From the NCBI GenBank assembly GCA_030549495.1, contig JAUIRK010000855.1, positions 2,289,501-2,353,500 on the forward strand: a stretch of 64,000 bases of DNA, given 5' to 3'. Below the pieces are notes generated by a model. It saw nothing but the letters and a program-made list of their open reading frames with translations. It made no database searches and was not told the origin of the DNA. This DNA is from Nectonema munidae (taxonomy: Eukaryota > Nematomorpha > Nectonematoida > Nectonematidae). Shown in pieces: positions 33,130 to 44,042 of this stretch (within the stretch, counting starts at the first letter, position 1; each line of letters starts with the position of its first letter). The translations under genes and the position numbers were made by a program.

Positions 33130-33870
33130 TTGTTTCCCTCAATTTTTAAAGCTGAACAGGGTCAAACCTATTCCTAAAAGAGGTCGCGCCACATCTTTTA
33201 ACGATTTTAGGCCAATATCTATAATCCCTGCAGTAGCAAAGATTTTTGAAAAAGTATTTTTTTACCAAATTTTTGAATATTTAAATTCTATTAACATTCT
33301 ATACGACTGTCAATTAGCCTACAGGAAAAGTCATTCGACTCAAAATTTTCATAGCTAACTTATACATAAAGTGATCCCCTATTTAGAGAGAATAGAATGA
33401 ATGTTGGTTTATTATTTTTAGACCTGTCTAGAGCTTTGGCTAGGGTCTCTCTCTATTTTTTAGTAGAAAAAATGAAATGTCTGGGATACTTGTAATGTGT
33501 CCTGAACAATATAGATATCAGTTTGTTGATACTGTGGAGTATCCCAGGGATCTCTTCTTGAAATGTGGAGTTTCCCAGGGATCTCTTCTTGCACCCCTAC
33601 TCTTTCCTCTCTACTTGAATGATCTTTATAAGTGTATACTAACTTCTTTCACTAAATCAACTAAGCACGTGAATTTATTTTGAATCTTTATCTTTTGATA
33701 AATGAAGTCTACAATTTCAACTTATTAGGATTAATATAATTGATAGAAAATTGCCTTTCAAGGCTCATATAGATTTTGTGTTGGCTAAATTGATCAAATC
33801 CTCTCTTCATCAATTTTACCAAAAAATATTTCCAATGAACATGAATTTTTTATTTTATAGAACACTCTTT
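33130..33870 (+). pseudogene. non-LTR retrotransposon (Jockey/CR1 grade) reverse transcriptase relic
   Basis: Decayed LINE RT. Blocks: VKPIPKRGRATSFNDFRPIS, then IIPAVAKIFEKVFFYQIFEYL (33161-33280), CQLAYRKSHSTQN, the motif A region LLFLDLSRAL (about 33415), and GVSQGSLLAPLLF with LYLNDL (33558-33640). The YADD active-site block expected next is missing. A later IIDRKLPFKAHIDFVLAKLI (about 33735-33795) matches the thumb. Many stops. The 5' side begins near an 11-C run (33051-33061). Confidence 0.82.
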
Positions 33871-35209
33871 TGCCACGCCCAAGTTATAATCTAATCAATT
33901 ATGGTCGCTGCAATCTTCTGGATATTGAAGTAATTCAAAAAAAATCTATAAGCACCATATTTGCTCTGACAAAGTTTAGCCATAGGAGAAATATGAACTT
34001 TTGAAAGTGAACATTCTATACAGACAACGAGGAAGAATTTTCGCTTTAAAAATAATAATGGGTCCGTGAACCATTTATTTCCAACATTTCCGCGAATTTG
34101 TATCTTTGGTGCGACCCAGGAATTAAATTTCCAACTACACACTTGATTTTTTATCCAAGCAAGACATTGAACTCAAAATTATAAATTTTTTTTTGTTCAG
34201 TATGGTTCCATTATTATTATTATTAATCCATCTCTCTCAATTGCTAAGCTCACATTTATTCTGAGAAATTTGTTTCTATCTTTTTATGAATCCTTTTCTT
34301 TTTGCAAAAGCCTTTTGCGACGCATAATATAAACTTTTTTTTGAAAATTTTGTTTTAACACAAATAAATGGGTAATAAATATGGGTTATTATCAACAGAG
34401 TGACAAAACATAAGAGTGACATGAGAAGCTTCAAAAGAGTGACGTCAGAAGAATGACTAAATATACAAAAATTCAAAAGTTTTACTTACCTACCTATCCT
34501 TACACAAAAAAACTTTTTTGATTTGTCGCTATTTTAAGAGTGACAGATTATGTCACTCTTTTGATTTGTCACTCTAATGAACATTTCCCAACAAATACCC
34601 TTTGTTACTTAAAATGTATATATACATTAATTAAACTATATGTGTTTCATCAACTTACTGTTCATGGAATTGTGTTGGATTACTGTTTTAATTTCACATT
34701 TATATAGCACATTTTATTTCATATCCCTGTATTAATCTTTTTTCACAAGTTTTCTTTTCTCTCCTTGTATAATGAGAAACGCTGTCTTTCCATTTCTTTA
34801 TGATAAATAAATCTCTCTCTCTCTCTGTGTGTGATTTGACGAGAAAGATTTGACTGACTTGATTGATTGATGCTTGTGGAAGAGGAAGAGGGAGAGAGAG
34901 AGAGAATCAAAAGATCAAAGCGTGTAAATGTTATATGTTAGACTTTTTACACAGAGTAATGAGTTCACAGACCAGAGACTTAGATGCAGAAGTTGTCTGT
35001 CTGGTAAGTGTTCATTTGTTTGAAGATTCCCAAGGTTGACAGCTCAAGTCATTGTCCATAAGCTCTCTCCAGCTGGCCTCTCCTTCTCTGTGTTATCATT
35101 TTTTCGTCCCTCTGTTCATCATGCGCAAACTTTGCCAACGCCAATTTTTTTTGGCTTGCAATGCAACACATTATAGAGGAGATGAGGCAACTCAACTACC
35201 TCATTATCT
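33871..35209. other. stretch with microsatellites, no gene seen
   Basis: Contains (TC)n then (TG)n at 34812-34833 and (GA)n at 34890-34905. The segment 34836-34960 resembles 38496-38600 (shared AGATCAAAG.RTGTAAATG and GATTTGATTGAT-type words). The less AT-rich part at 35025-35180 has no recognised coding content. Confidence 0.45.
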
Positions 35210-35217
35210 ATCTAGAG

Positions 35218-36375
35218 CAGTGCTTCTCAAACTATTTTAAAGTTTTTTGCTTGGCGGTCTTTTTATAATATTTTAGATAACTTGCGGACTTATTTTATAA
35301 AAACCACAAGTAAGACGCAAAGCTACTGTGAAAGAAAACATTTTTGACAAAGAAATATTTATTAAAAATGACAACTTAAAAAAATATTTATTCAAAAATC
35401 ACAACCCAAAATATATTTATTCAAAATATGGCAACCAATTACCATTCAAACCAAAACATTGAGAAATTGACAACTTTAAACATGAAAAATACACCCAATG
35501 TGATGGGTGCTTTGCCTCAATCAGTTCTTCCAGATTTGGCTTTGTTCTGGCGAGTTCAACTCTCATGTCATTTGTTGTTTCTAATCCGTTTCAGGATTTT
35601 GTTTTGAGGGCAAGTGATGTGGAAAACGCTTTCTCACACTCAATAAGTGGTTGCAAAGGGAATCAGCACTTTTAGAGCCAGCTTTGCAACATCGGGATAG
35701 GACTGTGCCATTTTAATACTTCACGGAAAATATGTTTTGTACCCCCATCATTAATTAAATCAATGTTAATTTTCGGATAAAACAAATACCACATATAATA
35801 TATAAGTATATAAAAGGTATATAACATAGGAAGATACTTTTGAGAACATATGTTTGCTGGAAAAAATAAAACTAAGCAAACTTATTAAAATTCTCGATTC
35901 GCGTAAATTCAACTCCGCGTAATTTTTTTGATTTATACAGTATATTAAAATTGTATTCTCAAAATTCTACAAATAGGCACATATGTCAAAAATATTTTAC
36001 GTAAGCACTTTCGTTTGTTTGTATGTGTTGTGTGTGCGCTAATAAATGGATGGAGCTAAAATTGACTGTACAGCAGAACTCAGCTAACAGTTACAGTGTG
36101 GCGCCATCGCGGTCCCCCTGAAGCCACTTCAGGTCCCCTAGGGGACCACGGACTACAGTTTGAGAACGGCTGATTTTGGCCGTTAACTCGTGAGATTTTG
36201 TAATTTTGTAGATGTTTGGTCTTATTTGTGATACTACTACTACATATGTTGTCCATTATTTGGTCGTTTCTCGCCCTTGTTAAAATCGCTGATTTTGAGT
36301 GAATCTTAAGGTTCACATGGCTACCTTTCATGGCTCACCTGACTTCCTTCAATGGCGCACCGTTGAGAAGCACTG
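35218..36375. mobile_element. hAT transposon with perfect 8-bp target duplication
   Basis: The left end is CAGTGCTTCTCAAACTATT at 35218. The right end (minus strand) is CAGTGCTTCTCAACGGTGC at 36375. The 13-bp terminal repeat CAGTGCTTCTCAA is identical. ATCTAGAG flanks both sides (35210-35217 and 36376-36383), the 8-bp duplication diagnostic of hAT. Inside, near 36172, is a further hAT-type end (minus strand CAGCCGTTCTCAAACTGTAG), so a second element appears nested or recombined. Confidence 0.88.
35470..35680 (-). pseudogene. hAT transposase C-terminal fragment
   Basis: On the minus strand a short stretch reads NDMRVELARTKPNLEELIE, then AKHPSHW, as in the C-terminal end of hAT transposases of the ZBED/FAM200-like group, where a hydrophobic LR..L....P.I..L dimerisation segment precedes the stop. 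A stop interrupts just upstream. The dimerisation and nuclease core is lost, so the element is non-autonomous. Confidence 0.55.
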
Positions 36376-36496
36376 ATCTAGAGGATGGTTGAGCAATAAT
36401 CACCATATGGTAAATATCTGTTTTTGACACTTTAGCTTCAAACCAATAAGAATCTGGACAAATCCTGACGCCCAAATTAACCTTACTTTATAAAAT

Positions 36497-36563
36497 CCAA
36501 TTAACTGACATTTGGTCGAATGGAACTTTAGCTAATTCGACATTTCACCGAAAATGCACGCTG
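36497..36563. repeat. phrase-type repeat related to 56204-56258
   Basis: GACATTTGGTCGAATGGAAC, then TTTAGCTAATTCGACATTT. Read on the minus strand, 56204-56258 has CATTTGGCCGAAGGGACATT then TAATCGAAT, a similar wording. Internally repetitive, like the arms of the foldback-like elements here. Confidence 0.4.
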
Positions 36564-37195
36564 TCGTTTATATACAAATCTGCAGTGTGTACTTTCTCTT
36601 TTCGTTTATTATTCTTAACGTTTATACACGAGTTTTGTGATGAATGACGACGATAAATGTGTTTTATGTTATGATATGTTACTTATTTGTTGACTGTTTT
36701 TCAAGTATGAATGCAATTTATCATGGTAGCGAGTAAGGATTCCTCGTCAAAATTAAGAAAACAATATTCCCGCTATACCAAAATCCTCAAAAAGCAAAGA
36801 CGCCGAAAACTAAAGTCACTGCTACCATAGTTTTCGAGGATTCTAACTATAGATCTTTCGGGTAAGGGGTGACAAAAAGTTTACTAGACGAATATTATCT
36901 CATTCTAATTGGAATTTAATCTTGAAGATAAGTCAGATAAGTTTAATATGCTTTTTATAAATGATAATAATAGTTGTTTGTAAATATTTTTTACTTTTAA
37001 ATTGTCATTTCAATCTTATAAACCATCATGGCACATATGTTTAAAAAAATTAGACTTATTTATACTTCTAAGAAAATATTTGAAATCAGTCCTATACCAA
37101 TTTTTATTTTATTTTTGATCAATTCTCGAAAAAAACTATTTAATAGTGTTTCTTACACTAAATTATATAAAAATTTTTGTCCATATAAAGGGCAA

Positions 37196-37542
37196 AGGTA
37201 CCGCGGGGTGTTTTAATCGAGAAGGGATAATTGAACCCAGGGCCGGCCCTAGTGCTCGCGAAACCCTATGCAAAATGGATCGCCCGGGCCCAGTGTGGGT
37301 AGGAAAAAAGATTAAAAGTGAGAAATAAGATTTTGAAATTGCGTTTAGCGAAATCATACAATATATCATCAAAATGAAAAATGAGAATCGCGGGGCCCAC
37401 TGCGGCAGCATAAGTTGCAGTGGCCTAAGGCCGGCCCTGTACCGCTCTTATCGAACTATGAGGAAAGCAGCCTTGATGCGGGATCGAACCCAAGACCTTG
37501 AGTTATCGAAAGCCAGTACCTAACCAACCTTACTCACGCCCG
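37196..37542 (-). repeat. tRNA-derived SINE split by a MITE
   Basis: SINE in minus orientation, broken into 37440-37542 (tRNA-like head, B box GGTTCGATCCC) and about 37200-37237 (3' tail, TTCTCGATTAAAACACCC) by the 202-bp element at 37238-37439. The insertion point falls in the GGCGCAATT segment of the consensus. Confidence 0.85.
37238..37439. mobile_element. MITE with CAGGGCCGGCC ends, inserted in a SINE
   Basis: 202-bp element with terminal inverted repeats CAGGGCCGGCCCTAG (left) and CAGGGCCGGCCTTAG (right, minus strand), 14 of 15 identical. Its GC-rich ends contrast with the locus. Such CAGGGCC.. ends are usual for hAT-type MITEs, but the flanking eight bases (ATTGAACC and TACCGCTC) do not match, so superfamily is unproven. 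It postdates the SINE. Confidence 0.75.
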
Positions 37543-37830
37543 AGCCAAATCTAGATAACTCTTTCTCTGTGATATTTTTTCTCTTCCCTTACTACTCACA
37601 TTCACTATGTTTCACACATCATAGGCAAACAAGTCAGAGTTGTATTCTATCAGAATTCATTTTCGCAATATCACACCGAACATTGACATTTGGAAGGTAA
37701 ACAACAAATGTAACCTTTAAATGGGAATCTATGTCTTTTTTATCCTGAAAGAAATGATATATTTTAAAAGTAAGGACATTTTCCTTACAATAATGTCGTA
37801 TACAAGGCATTTCTTTGAAAAATCTTTCTA

Positions 37831-37977
37831 AAGGTAAAGGTACCATAGGGTATTTTTTATCGAGAAGGCAGAATTGCGCCGCTTGAATCGAACTATGAGC
37901 AAAGCAGCCTTGATGCGGGATCGAACCCAAGACCTTGAGTTATCGAATCCAGCATCTAACCAACCCTACTCACGCCC
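37831..37977 (-). repeat. tRNA-derived SINE, complete
   Basis: Minus-strand copy from GGGGCGTGAGTAGGGTTGG at 37977 to ATACCCTATGGTACCTTTAC at about 37831. It shares the extended 3' end and the GATGCTGGATTCGATAAC variant with 10998-11142, defining a subfamily. Confidence 0.9.
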
Positions 37978-38810
37978 CTCTAAGGGGGATTTGTTTAGGA
38001 AAAGTTTCGGAATCACTGTTCTAGAAGAAAATAAATTTTCTTCTTGTTTAAACTTTTTGCAACAAGAACCATTTTCCCAGGCAATAATTTATCATCTTTG
38101 CTTGTAAATATTTTTTGAAACTTTCATTTTAAACAAAATTGCATCAACTTTATACAAGAAAATTATATTGAAAATGACTTAGAGAAAAATAGTGTTTAGA
38201 ATAGAAGTCAAAGTTATCATTTCTACAAAAATTGATATATTTTTTGCTTTTAACTGATGATAATCAATAAATTTAATCTCCTCTCTAATAATTATTATAG
38301 AACAATAAATAATAACTCCTTTTTTTTTAAAATAAGACATTTGTTTATAGAAACTAGTAAGCATTAACCGAGAAGTTAAGTAACTTCAACTACTCAAAGA
38401 CAGATGAAAAAAACATTTTGCCATCTTTTTCCTATCCTCCATTATTGAAAAGTGATTGTGTTACAGGAAAATGAATAGACAGACAGAGAAGAATATTGTC
38501 TGTGATTTGATTGATGTCTACAAGAAGAGAAAGAGGGATAGAAGAAGGGAAAGAGAAGATCAAAGAATGTAAATGCCATATGTTGGGCAGATGATATACG
38601 TTGGAAAAGAAATTTCGCATCCTCTAACTGTAACCTAGAGTCTAGACTGTAACTATACTACTGGTCAATTGAGCTGAGCATTCCTTTGCTATTAATTAAA
38701 CACTTTTTAGATAAATAAACCAAGATAATCTAATTAGTGTTTAAATTTCACCACAAAACTAAACACTTTATACTTCAGTTATTTTTTATGCAGATATATA
38801 TATATATTAT
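37978..38810. other. AT-rich stretch, no gene seen
   Basis: No gene was recognised. The 38496-38600 segment is the diverged partner of 34836-34960. Confidence 0.45.
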
Positions 38811-39200
38811 CTCCAACCTGTATACTACGATGATTCATCTCCAACCTGTATACCGCGATGATTCATGTCCAACCTATCAGTTCATATTTTGCTAGATGTA
38901 AGATTTGATATACCTCATTCGGAGAGAGGATGTTAGATAAGTTATTACCTATATTTTTGTAATTTTTTCACGATATTAAATAATATATTTTATCAAATAA
39001 TCAAAATAAAATTCTGTAATCAAAGAATCGAAAAATATTCTTTAAAAAATCAAAAAACATGAAACTCTCTGTTCATATTTTGCTACCTCATACGATGTTA
39101 CAAAAGTTATTACCTTTACTTTGCAATTTACACGATTTTAAATATTATATTTGTCGAATAATCAAAGAATCGAAAAATGTTCAAATCAAAAAATATTTAT
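38811..39200. repeat. tandem repeats: 28-bp unit and a longer duplication
   Basis: Two and a half copies of a 28-bp unit beginning CTCCAACCTGTATAC (38811-38880). They are followed by two copies of a roughly 180-bp segment (38880-39058 and 39066-39200) that share TTCATATTTTGCTA, AGTTATTACCTWTA and AATCAAAGAATCGAAAAAT in the same order. The second copy is shorter. Confidence 0.8.
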
Positions 39201-39628
39201 TCTTTTTAAATATATCGTTGGCTCCCCTTACTTTTAAAATAGAAAGATAAACGTAGTCTTTAATAATTAATTTTTATCAAATTATGCACATACGAAACTA
39301 AAAGTTTGAAATAAATTTTTGAAATGTGGCTTTCAATATGTATGTAAAATATTTTTTGAAAATTTTTATTTTAGGTATATTTTACGATTTACACATTTAA
39401 ATATATAATAAGGCTGGCAAGTTGTCTCCCCGCAGGTCTTGCCAGACCTCTGATGGTATGATGCAACAAAAACAGATGTGCAAATGTACTAGCGAAGTTT
39501 TATACTAGAGAATTATCATCATTTCCTTCTCAGTACAGCAATCGATCCAATTTCTTCACATATTTTTTCTATCATTACATTTCTTTCAATATCCCTGTAC
39601 GACTTCTACATCATACGGACGTTAACAA

Positions 39629-39730
39629 AATCCTGAAATGAGAATTTTTCACAATAATTATTTTTTTTGAGTTAATGAAAATCCTGAAATGAGGATTTTT
39701 CAGAATAATTCTTTTTTTTTTGAGTTTTTT
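39629..39730. repeat. tandem duplication, about 50-bp unit
   Basis: Two copies of AAAATCCTGAAATGAGRATT followed by TTTCASAATAATT and a T-run, ending in GAGTT. They differ by single bases and T-run length. Confidence 0.88.
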
Positions 39731-40505
39731 TTGATAACTAGTGATAAACTGTTATCTCAATATGCACATATTGCTAACGCATAAGCTGAGAGTGAGATTG
39801 TTGTCTTTGAAAAAACTATATCGTATATGATTATTTTTGTAAGCGTGTTGGGAACGGCAGAACTTTGTTTGCACAAAAGACGTATCTAGGAACGTCTTTT
39901 TCCTTTTTGTTTTTCCCCAAGACACCGGCCGCGAGATTATTTTCTGTGGCCCGGGAAGAAAAATGAGATTTTCTCTTAAATTATATAAATATCAATTTTT
40001 ATCAACACTTACATTATAAAACTTTAAAAGTTTGATCAATATATTTTTTAAAATCGTCTTTGAATTTGACCATTTTTTTGACGAATTACTATCTCTTTTT
40101 GAATACTAAAAAGCAATCATATATTGACATGTTTCGTTTTTTTACGCTGTATTCATTCATTTTTTGGATTTTCAATGAGTCTTCATGAATTTTTGTGTCA
40201 AGCGTTGTTTATAAGTTAATTTTTCAAAGTCTTAAAGGTGCATTATTTTAAGATCAAATTTTCAGTTCATCAATGTCAATTTCGAAAAAAAAGAAAAATT
40301 GAGGAAGAAATAAGAAAAATTTTTTATGTGATATTTTATTGAATAAAAATTATACCTTCTTTCTTTTTTTTTTTTGAAAATTGCGTTCAAAACACTAAAA
40401 TCAAATCAAAAATGAGACGTTTTGAAATATTACACCATGACGATGTTTTCAATTTATGAGGCTCAAATAGACCAAATTATTCTTGAATTTTTGTCTGAAT
40501 TTTTT
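39731..40505. other. AT-rich stretch, no gene seen
   Basis: A short GC-richer block (GACACCGGCCGCGAGATTAT at about 39922) has no recognised identity. Long poly-T/poly-A tracts are frequent. Confidence 0.4.
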
Positions 40506-40966
40506 TCAGAAATCAGATGCGGCATGTCGTGTGGAAACTAGTGTATCAGTACTAGTTGTATCAGTTGGATATCCCTGATCTAGAGTCTAGACCAGGGATC
40601 GGCAAACTTTTTTTACCTGTCGACCCCTTCATAGAACATTTGTCTTCACATCGATCCCCACCCGACATAGAAATGTTTCATAAAAACATTAATCAATGCC
40701 AACAATTAAGAGAAAAATACAAACCAAAAATGTTTCATATATCCTGCATTATACAATGTCCTAGGCTATGTTTTAAAAGAAAATGGAGATTTATTACTAC
40801 TATAAAGTAAAAAAAGCATAGCACAATTTGGTAAGTTTTTCGATCTTATCGACCCCTAAAGATCTGTTATGGACCCCCAGGGGTCGATATCGACCACTTT
40901 GCCGTCCCCTGGTCTAGACTGATGAACCAAGTCTTGATACAAATGGATCTCAAGGCAAAATCATTT
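40506..40966. repeat. dispersed repeat, copy carrying a hAT insertion
   Basis: 40506-40592 plus 40920-40966 form a segment of about 130 bp that is nearly identical to 47703-47832 (shared GATGCGGCATGTCGTGTGGA and TGATGAACCAAGTC). Only this copy is split by the MITE at 40593-40911. The family of the repeat is unknown. Confidence 0.9.
40593..40911. mobile_element. 319-bp non-autonomous hAT element with empty-site paralogue
   Basis: Ends CAGGGATCGGCAAACTTT (left) and CAGGGGACGGCAAAGTGG (right, minus strand). The flanks are GTCTAGAC at 40585-40592 and 40912-40919, a perfect 8-bp target duplication. The paralogue at 47703-47832 carries a single GTCTAGAC (47783-47790) and no insert, directly proving the boundaries. 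Subterminal TCGACCCC occurs near both ends. No transposase; mobilised in trans by a CAGGGGTCGGCAA-type hAT. Confidence 0.96.
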
Positions 40967-41616
40967 TTTAGATTTGAATTTCAAAAAACTTTGACCCAGT
41001 CTCCATTTGATGATTATGAAGGAAAAAAATGTCAAGATCGATTCGAAGTATTTTCGCTAAAAGCGGAAAAATGTTTTTTGTTGGAAAAAGTGGAAAAATG
41101 TTTTGAAAATATGAAATTACAACATTTTTTGTCAAAAAGAGCACACAAGTGTCTTCAAAATTCTATTATTGCATCATGAAAACTTTTCATAGGAAGTGTA
41201 ATGCAATTTGTGCTAGGCTTTAAAACTTTTTATTCTTTGTACTTAGAGTAAGTTGATTTAGCAAAAATGTTTTTCGATTATAAGCATATGATCAATCAAT
41301 ATATAAGCACGAGTTTAGTTGGTCCCGAACACGTGCTTCTATCGAATAACTGCCGAACCTAAGTATACATACAACGCACAATATTTTTTAGTGGAGCCAC
41401 TGAAAAAACGACATTCATCTTCATACACGTGAAACGTGAAAGTGAATATAAAGTAAAGATATTTTAAAAAAATATATATATAAAAATTGTTAAGATTCAA
41501 TTATTATTTAAATGTTGAGCACAGTTATTGACTTTCCAATTGTTTTCATGTACTGAATATACAAAGGTATGCACTGTTTTATATTGATGCGATCCCATAC
41601 TATACAAATGAATTGG

Positions 41617-41690
41617 AGTCAAAACACCCGAAAACGAAAACTCCCGAAGCCAAAACGCCCGAAATCAAGACGCCGGATACCAAAACACCC
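41617..41690. repeat. phrase-repeat arm (AGTCAAAACACCCGAAAAC...)
   Basis: Five or so variants of the phrase AAAACRCCCGAAA.C in tandem, opening with AGTCAAAAC just as the arms at 44043 and 44472. The inverted and more decayed counterpart may be 45964-46007, which would make a 4.4-kb outer unit around the Tigger relic. Confidence 0.6.
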
Positions 41691-42676
41691 ATTCACTCAT
41701 TTGCATGAATCAGGTTTCGTTAGACACGGCTAATTTTAATATTTTATTGTGAGTGTTTTTTGCTTGAATTATATAAACTGTATTTGTTTCATTAATTTTA
41801 ATTTTAACAAAGATTTAAATTTGTTTTTTTTCTTCAAAACTCTTTAAAATCCATCTTTATAACACTCAAATATCAAATTTTTTAAAGGTACTTTTATCTT
41901 TTTTTTGTCAAGAATGTTATTAGTTTATTATTTTTTATAGCTTCCAATAATTCAGCAGATTTTTGAAATTTTTAGAATTTTTTTACTCGGTGCCAGTAGT
42001 AAGGCGAAGATATGTTATATTGGAAAGGTATATAGGTTCAATCCTATCTTGACTGATACAATATTTTTTAAAAACTAATTCTGAAGCAAAAATAAAAAAA
42101 TAAATATATAATAGGTATATTATATATATATAGGTATTATATATATAAAAGCAGGAAGGGGTTCTAAGTCTTACTATCAATTTTGTGTGTAAATGATACG
42201 CACGTCTGAAGGAAGGAAAATTTATTGCTTAAACATAACGTTTAGATATGATAAGCAAAGTTTCATTTGAATCAAATATACATTAAAGGTCAGTGCCGTT
42301 TATAAATGTATATTTAATTAATTGAATAAGTGATGATAGCAAACGTTAAGATAATAAAAAAAAAAGTAAATAAAAAAAAGAAAAATATTCTAATCTATCA
42401 TCTGAATATTCTAAATTATCATCTGGCATTGATAAATCAGCGAAAACATATGTTAAACACGGGTTTTATTTTATTTTTTACTCAATTACTTTAAGAGCTT
42501 TCATTTTGTAAAAAGTTTATATAAATTTTTATTTTTTACTGATTTTCCTAGATTAATTTAACAAGGTTTGTTTTATTCTTTCTTTTAGTATTTGTGATTT
42601 TGAAATTAATTTTTAAAGATGGAGAAAACAAAAAGAAATCTTATTGTTCATATAATTGATTTAAAATAGGGAGCGT
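41691..42676. other. AT-rich stretch upstream of Tigger relic
   Basis: Contains TA-rich microsatellite sequence at 42104-42147. The left terminus of the Tigger relic should be here but was not recognised. No coding content. Confidence 0.45.
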
Positions 42677-43002
42677 TTGAGCAAGTCGAAAAAGGAAAGA
42701 ACAAAGTGGAAGTTTGCTAAAGACGTTGATATTCCTCTCAACACTTTGTCAACCTGGCTGAAGTCGTCAGATACAATTAAAAAAAGTTATGAAAATAGTG
42801 GCTGTGAACGTAAAAGACTTCGTCAAAGCAAGTACCCAGATGTTGAAGAAGCGCTGTATTTGTGGTTCAAGGCGGTTCGAGTCCAAAATATTCCAATATC
42901 TGGACCGAAACTTGCTGAAACATTTGCAATATCATGATTTTAAATGTAGTGAAGGATGGCTCAATCGTTTCAAAGATAGATATGATATTACTCTCAGGAG
43001 TT

Positions 43003-43365
43003 AAGTTATGTTAAGTTGTTTGTGGCGTTCGCACCCATCCTTTCGGATATCGTGGCCCGCCCGGAATGCTGAGTCCAGGTCTACCTGGACTTTCCATCCC
43101 ACTAAACGCCTACCGGCCCTTGTTACAAAAGAATAGCTATACCTTGTTATATATATTATTTTACAAGAATTTATGTGACAATATATAAATACAGCTGAGT
43201 GATCGTTACTATCCTAACGCGAACGCTCCCAATTTGGAAACAAACTTATTGTCTAGTGATAGCTTGATTACTAACCACGTAGAATCGGGTCGCTAGAGCA
43301 CTACCTAACCGTAAAAACCTTTGAATTCTTCAGAGGAAGAAAACCAGGGTAAAAAACCGGCACGC
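43003..43365. mobile_element. 363-bp unclassified insertion with 10-bp target duplication
   Basis: Interrupts the transposase reading between ITLRS and the next block. CTCAGGAGTT occurs on both sides (42993-43002 and 43366-43375), so the insert is exactly delimited. It is GC-richer than the locus, contains a near-perfect hairpin AGTCCAGGTCTACCTGGACT, and lacks clear terminal inverted repeats. A 10-bp duplication suits a SINE/LINE-type or MULE-type insertion; which one is undecided. Confidence 0.85.
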
Positions 43366-44042
43366 CTCAGGAGTTTTAGTGGAGAAGGTATTAGTGGTAA
43401 GGATGATGATCAAGTAAAGACATGGTTTGATATACTACACTTCCTTCAATACTTACAAAGTATTCACAAAATGAAGTTTATAATGCTGATGAATTTGGTT
43501 TGTTCCACTTTCAAAGTCATTAACTTTTAAAGAGGAAAAGTATTTGGGTGGTAAGCTTTCAAAAGAAAGACTTACGGCTTTAGTTTGCACAAATATGACA
43601 GGTACACATATGTCATTATGGGAAATCACTGAAACCCAGATGTTTTAAAGGCGTGAAAGAAACATTAACTATCGAATATACAGCGAACAAAAGAGCTTGG
43701 ATGAAAGATCAAGTTTTTACAAGCTGGTTCTAAACAAGATCGATAAATTTATTTAAATCAAAGAATCGTGAAATTGGCCCTTTCAATAATGTTTCTTCAC
43801 ATGCAAAACAAAAATTTTGGAACGCGGATTTATATTATTTACCACCAAGTACTACTACTTCAAAACGCAACATATGGATCAAGGCGTAATTAAAAAAAAT
43901 AAAAAGTATTATCGTTGTCTGTTAATAGAAAAAGAAGTTTCTTCTATTGAAAATAATTCAAGACTTCCTAATTCCAACGTTTTGGATGCTCTACATCTGC
44001 AACAACGTTCTTGATCTTGCGTCACATCTAACAACGGTTCAA

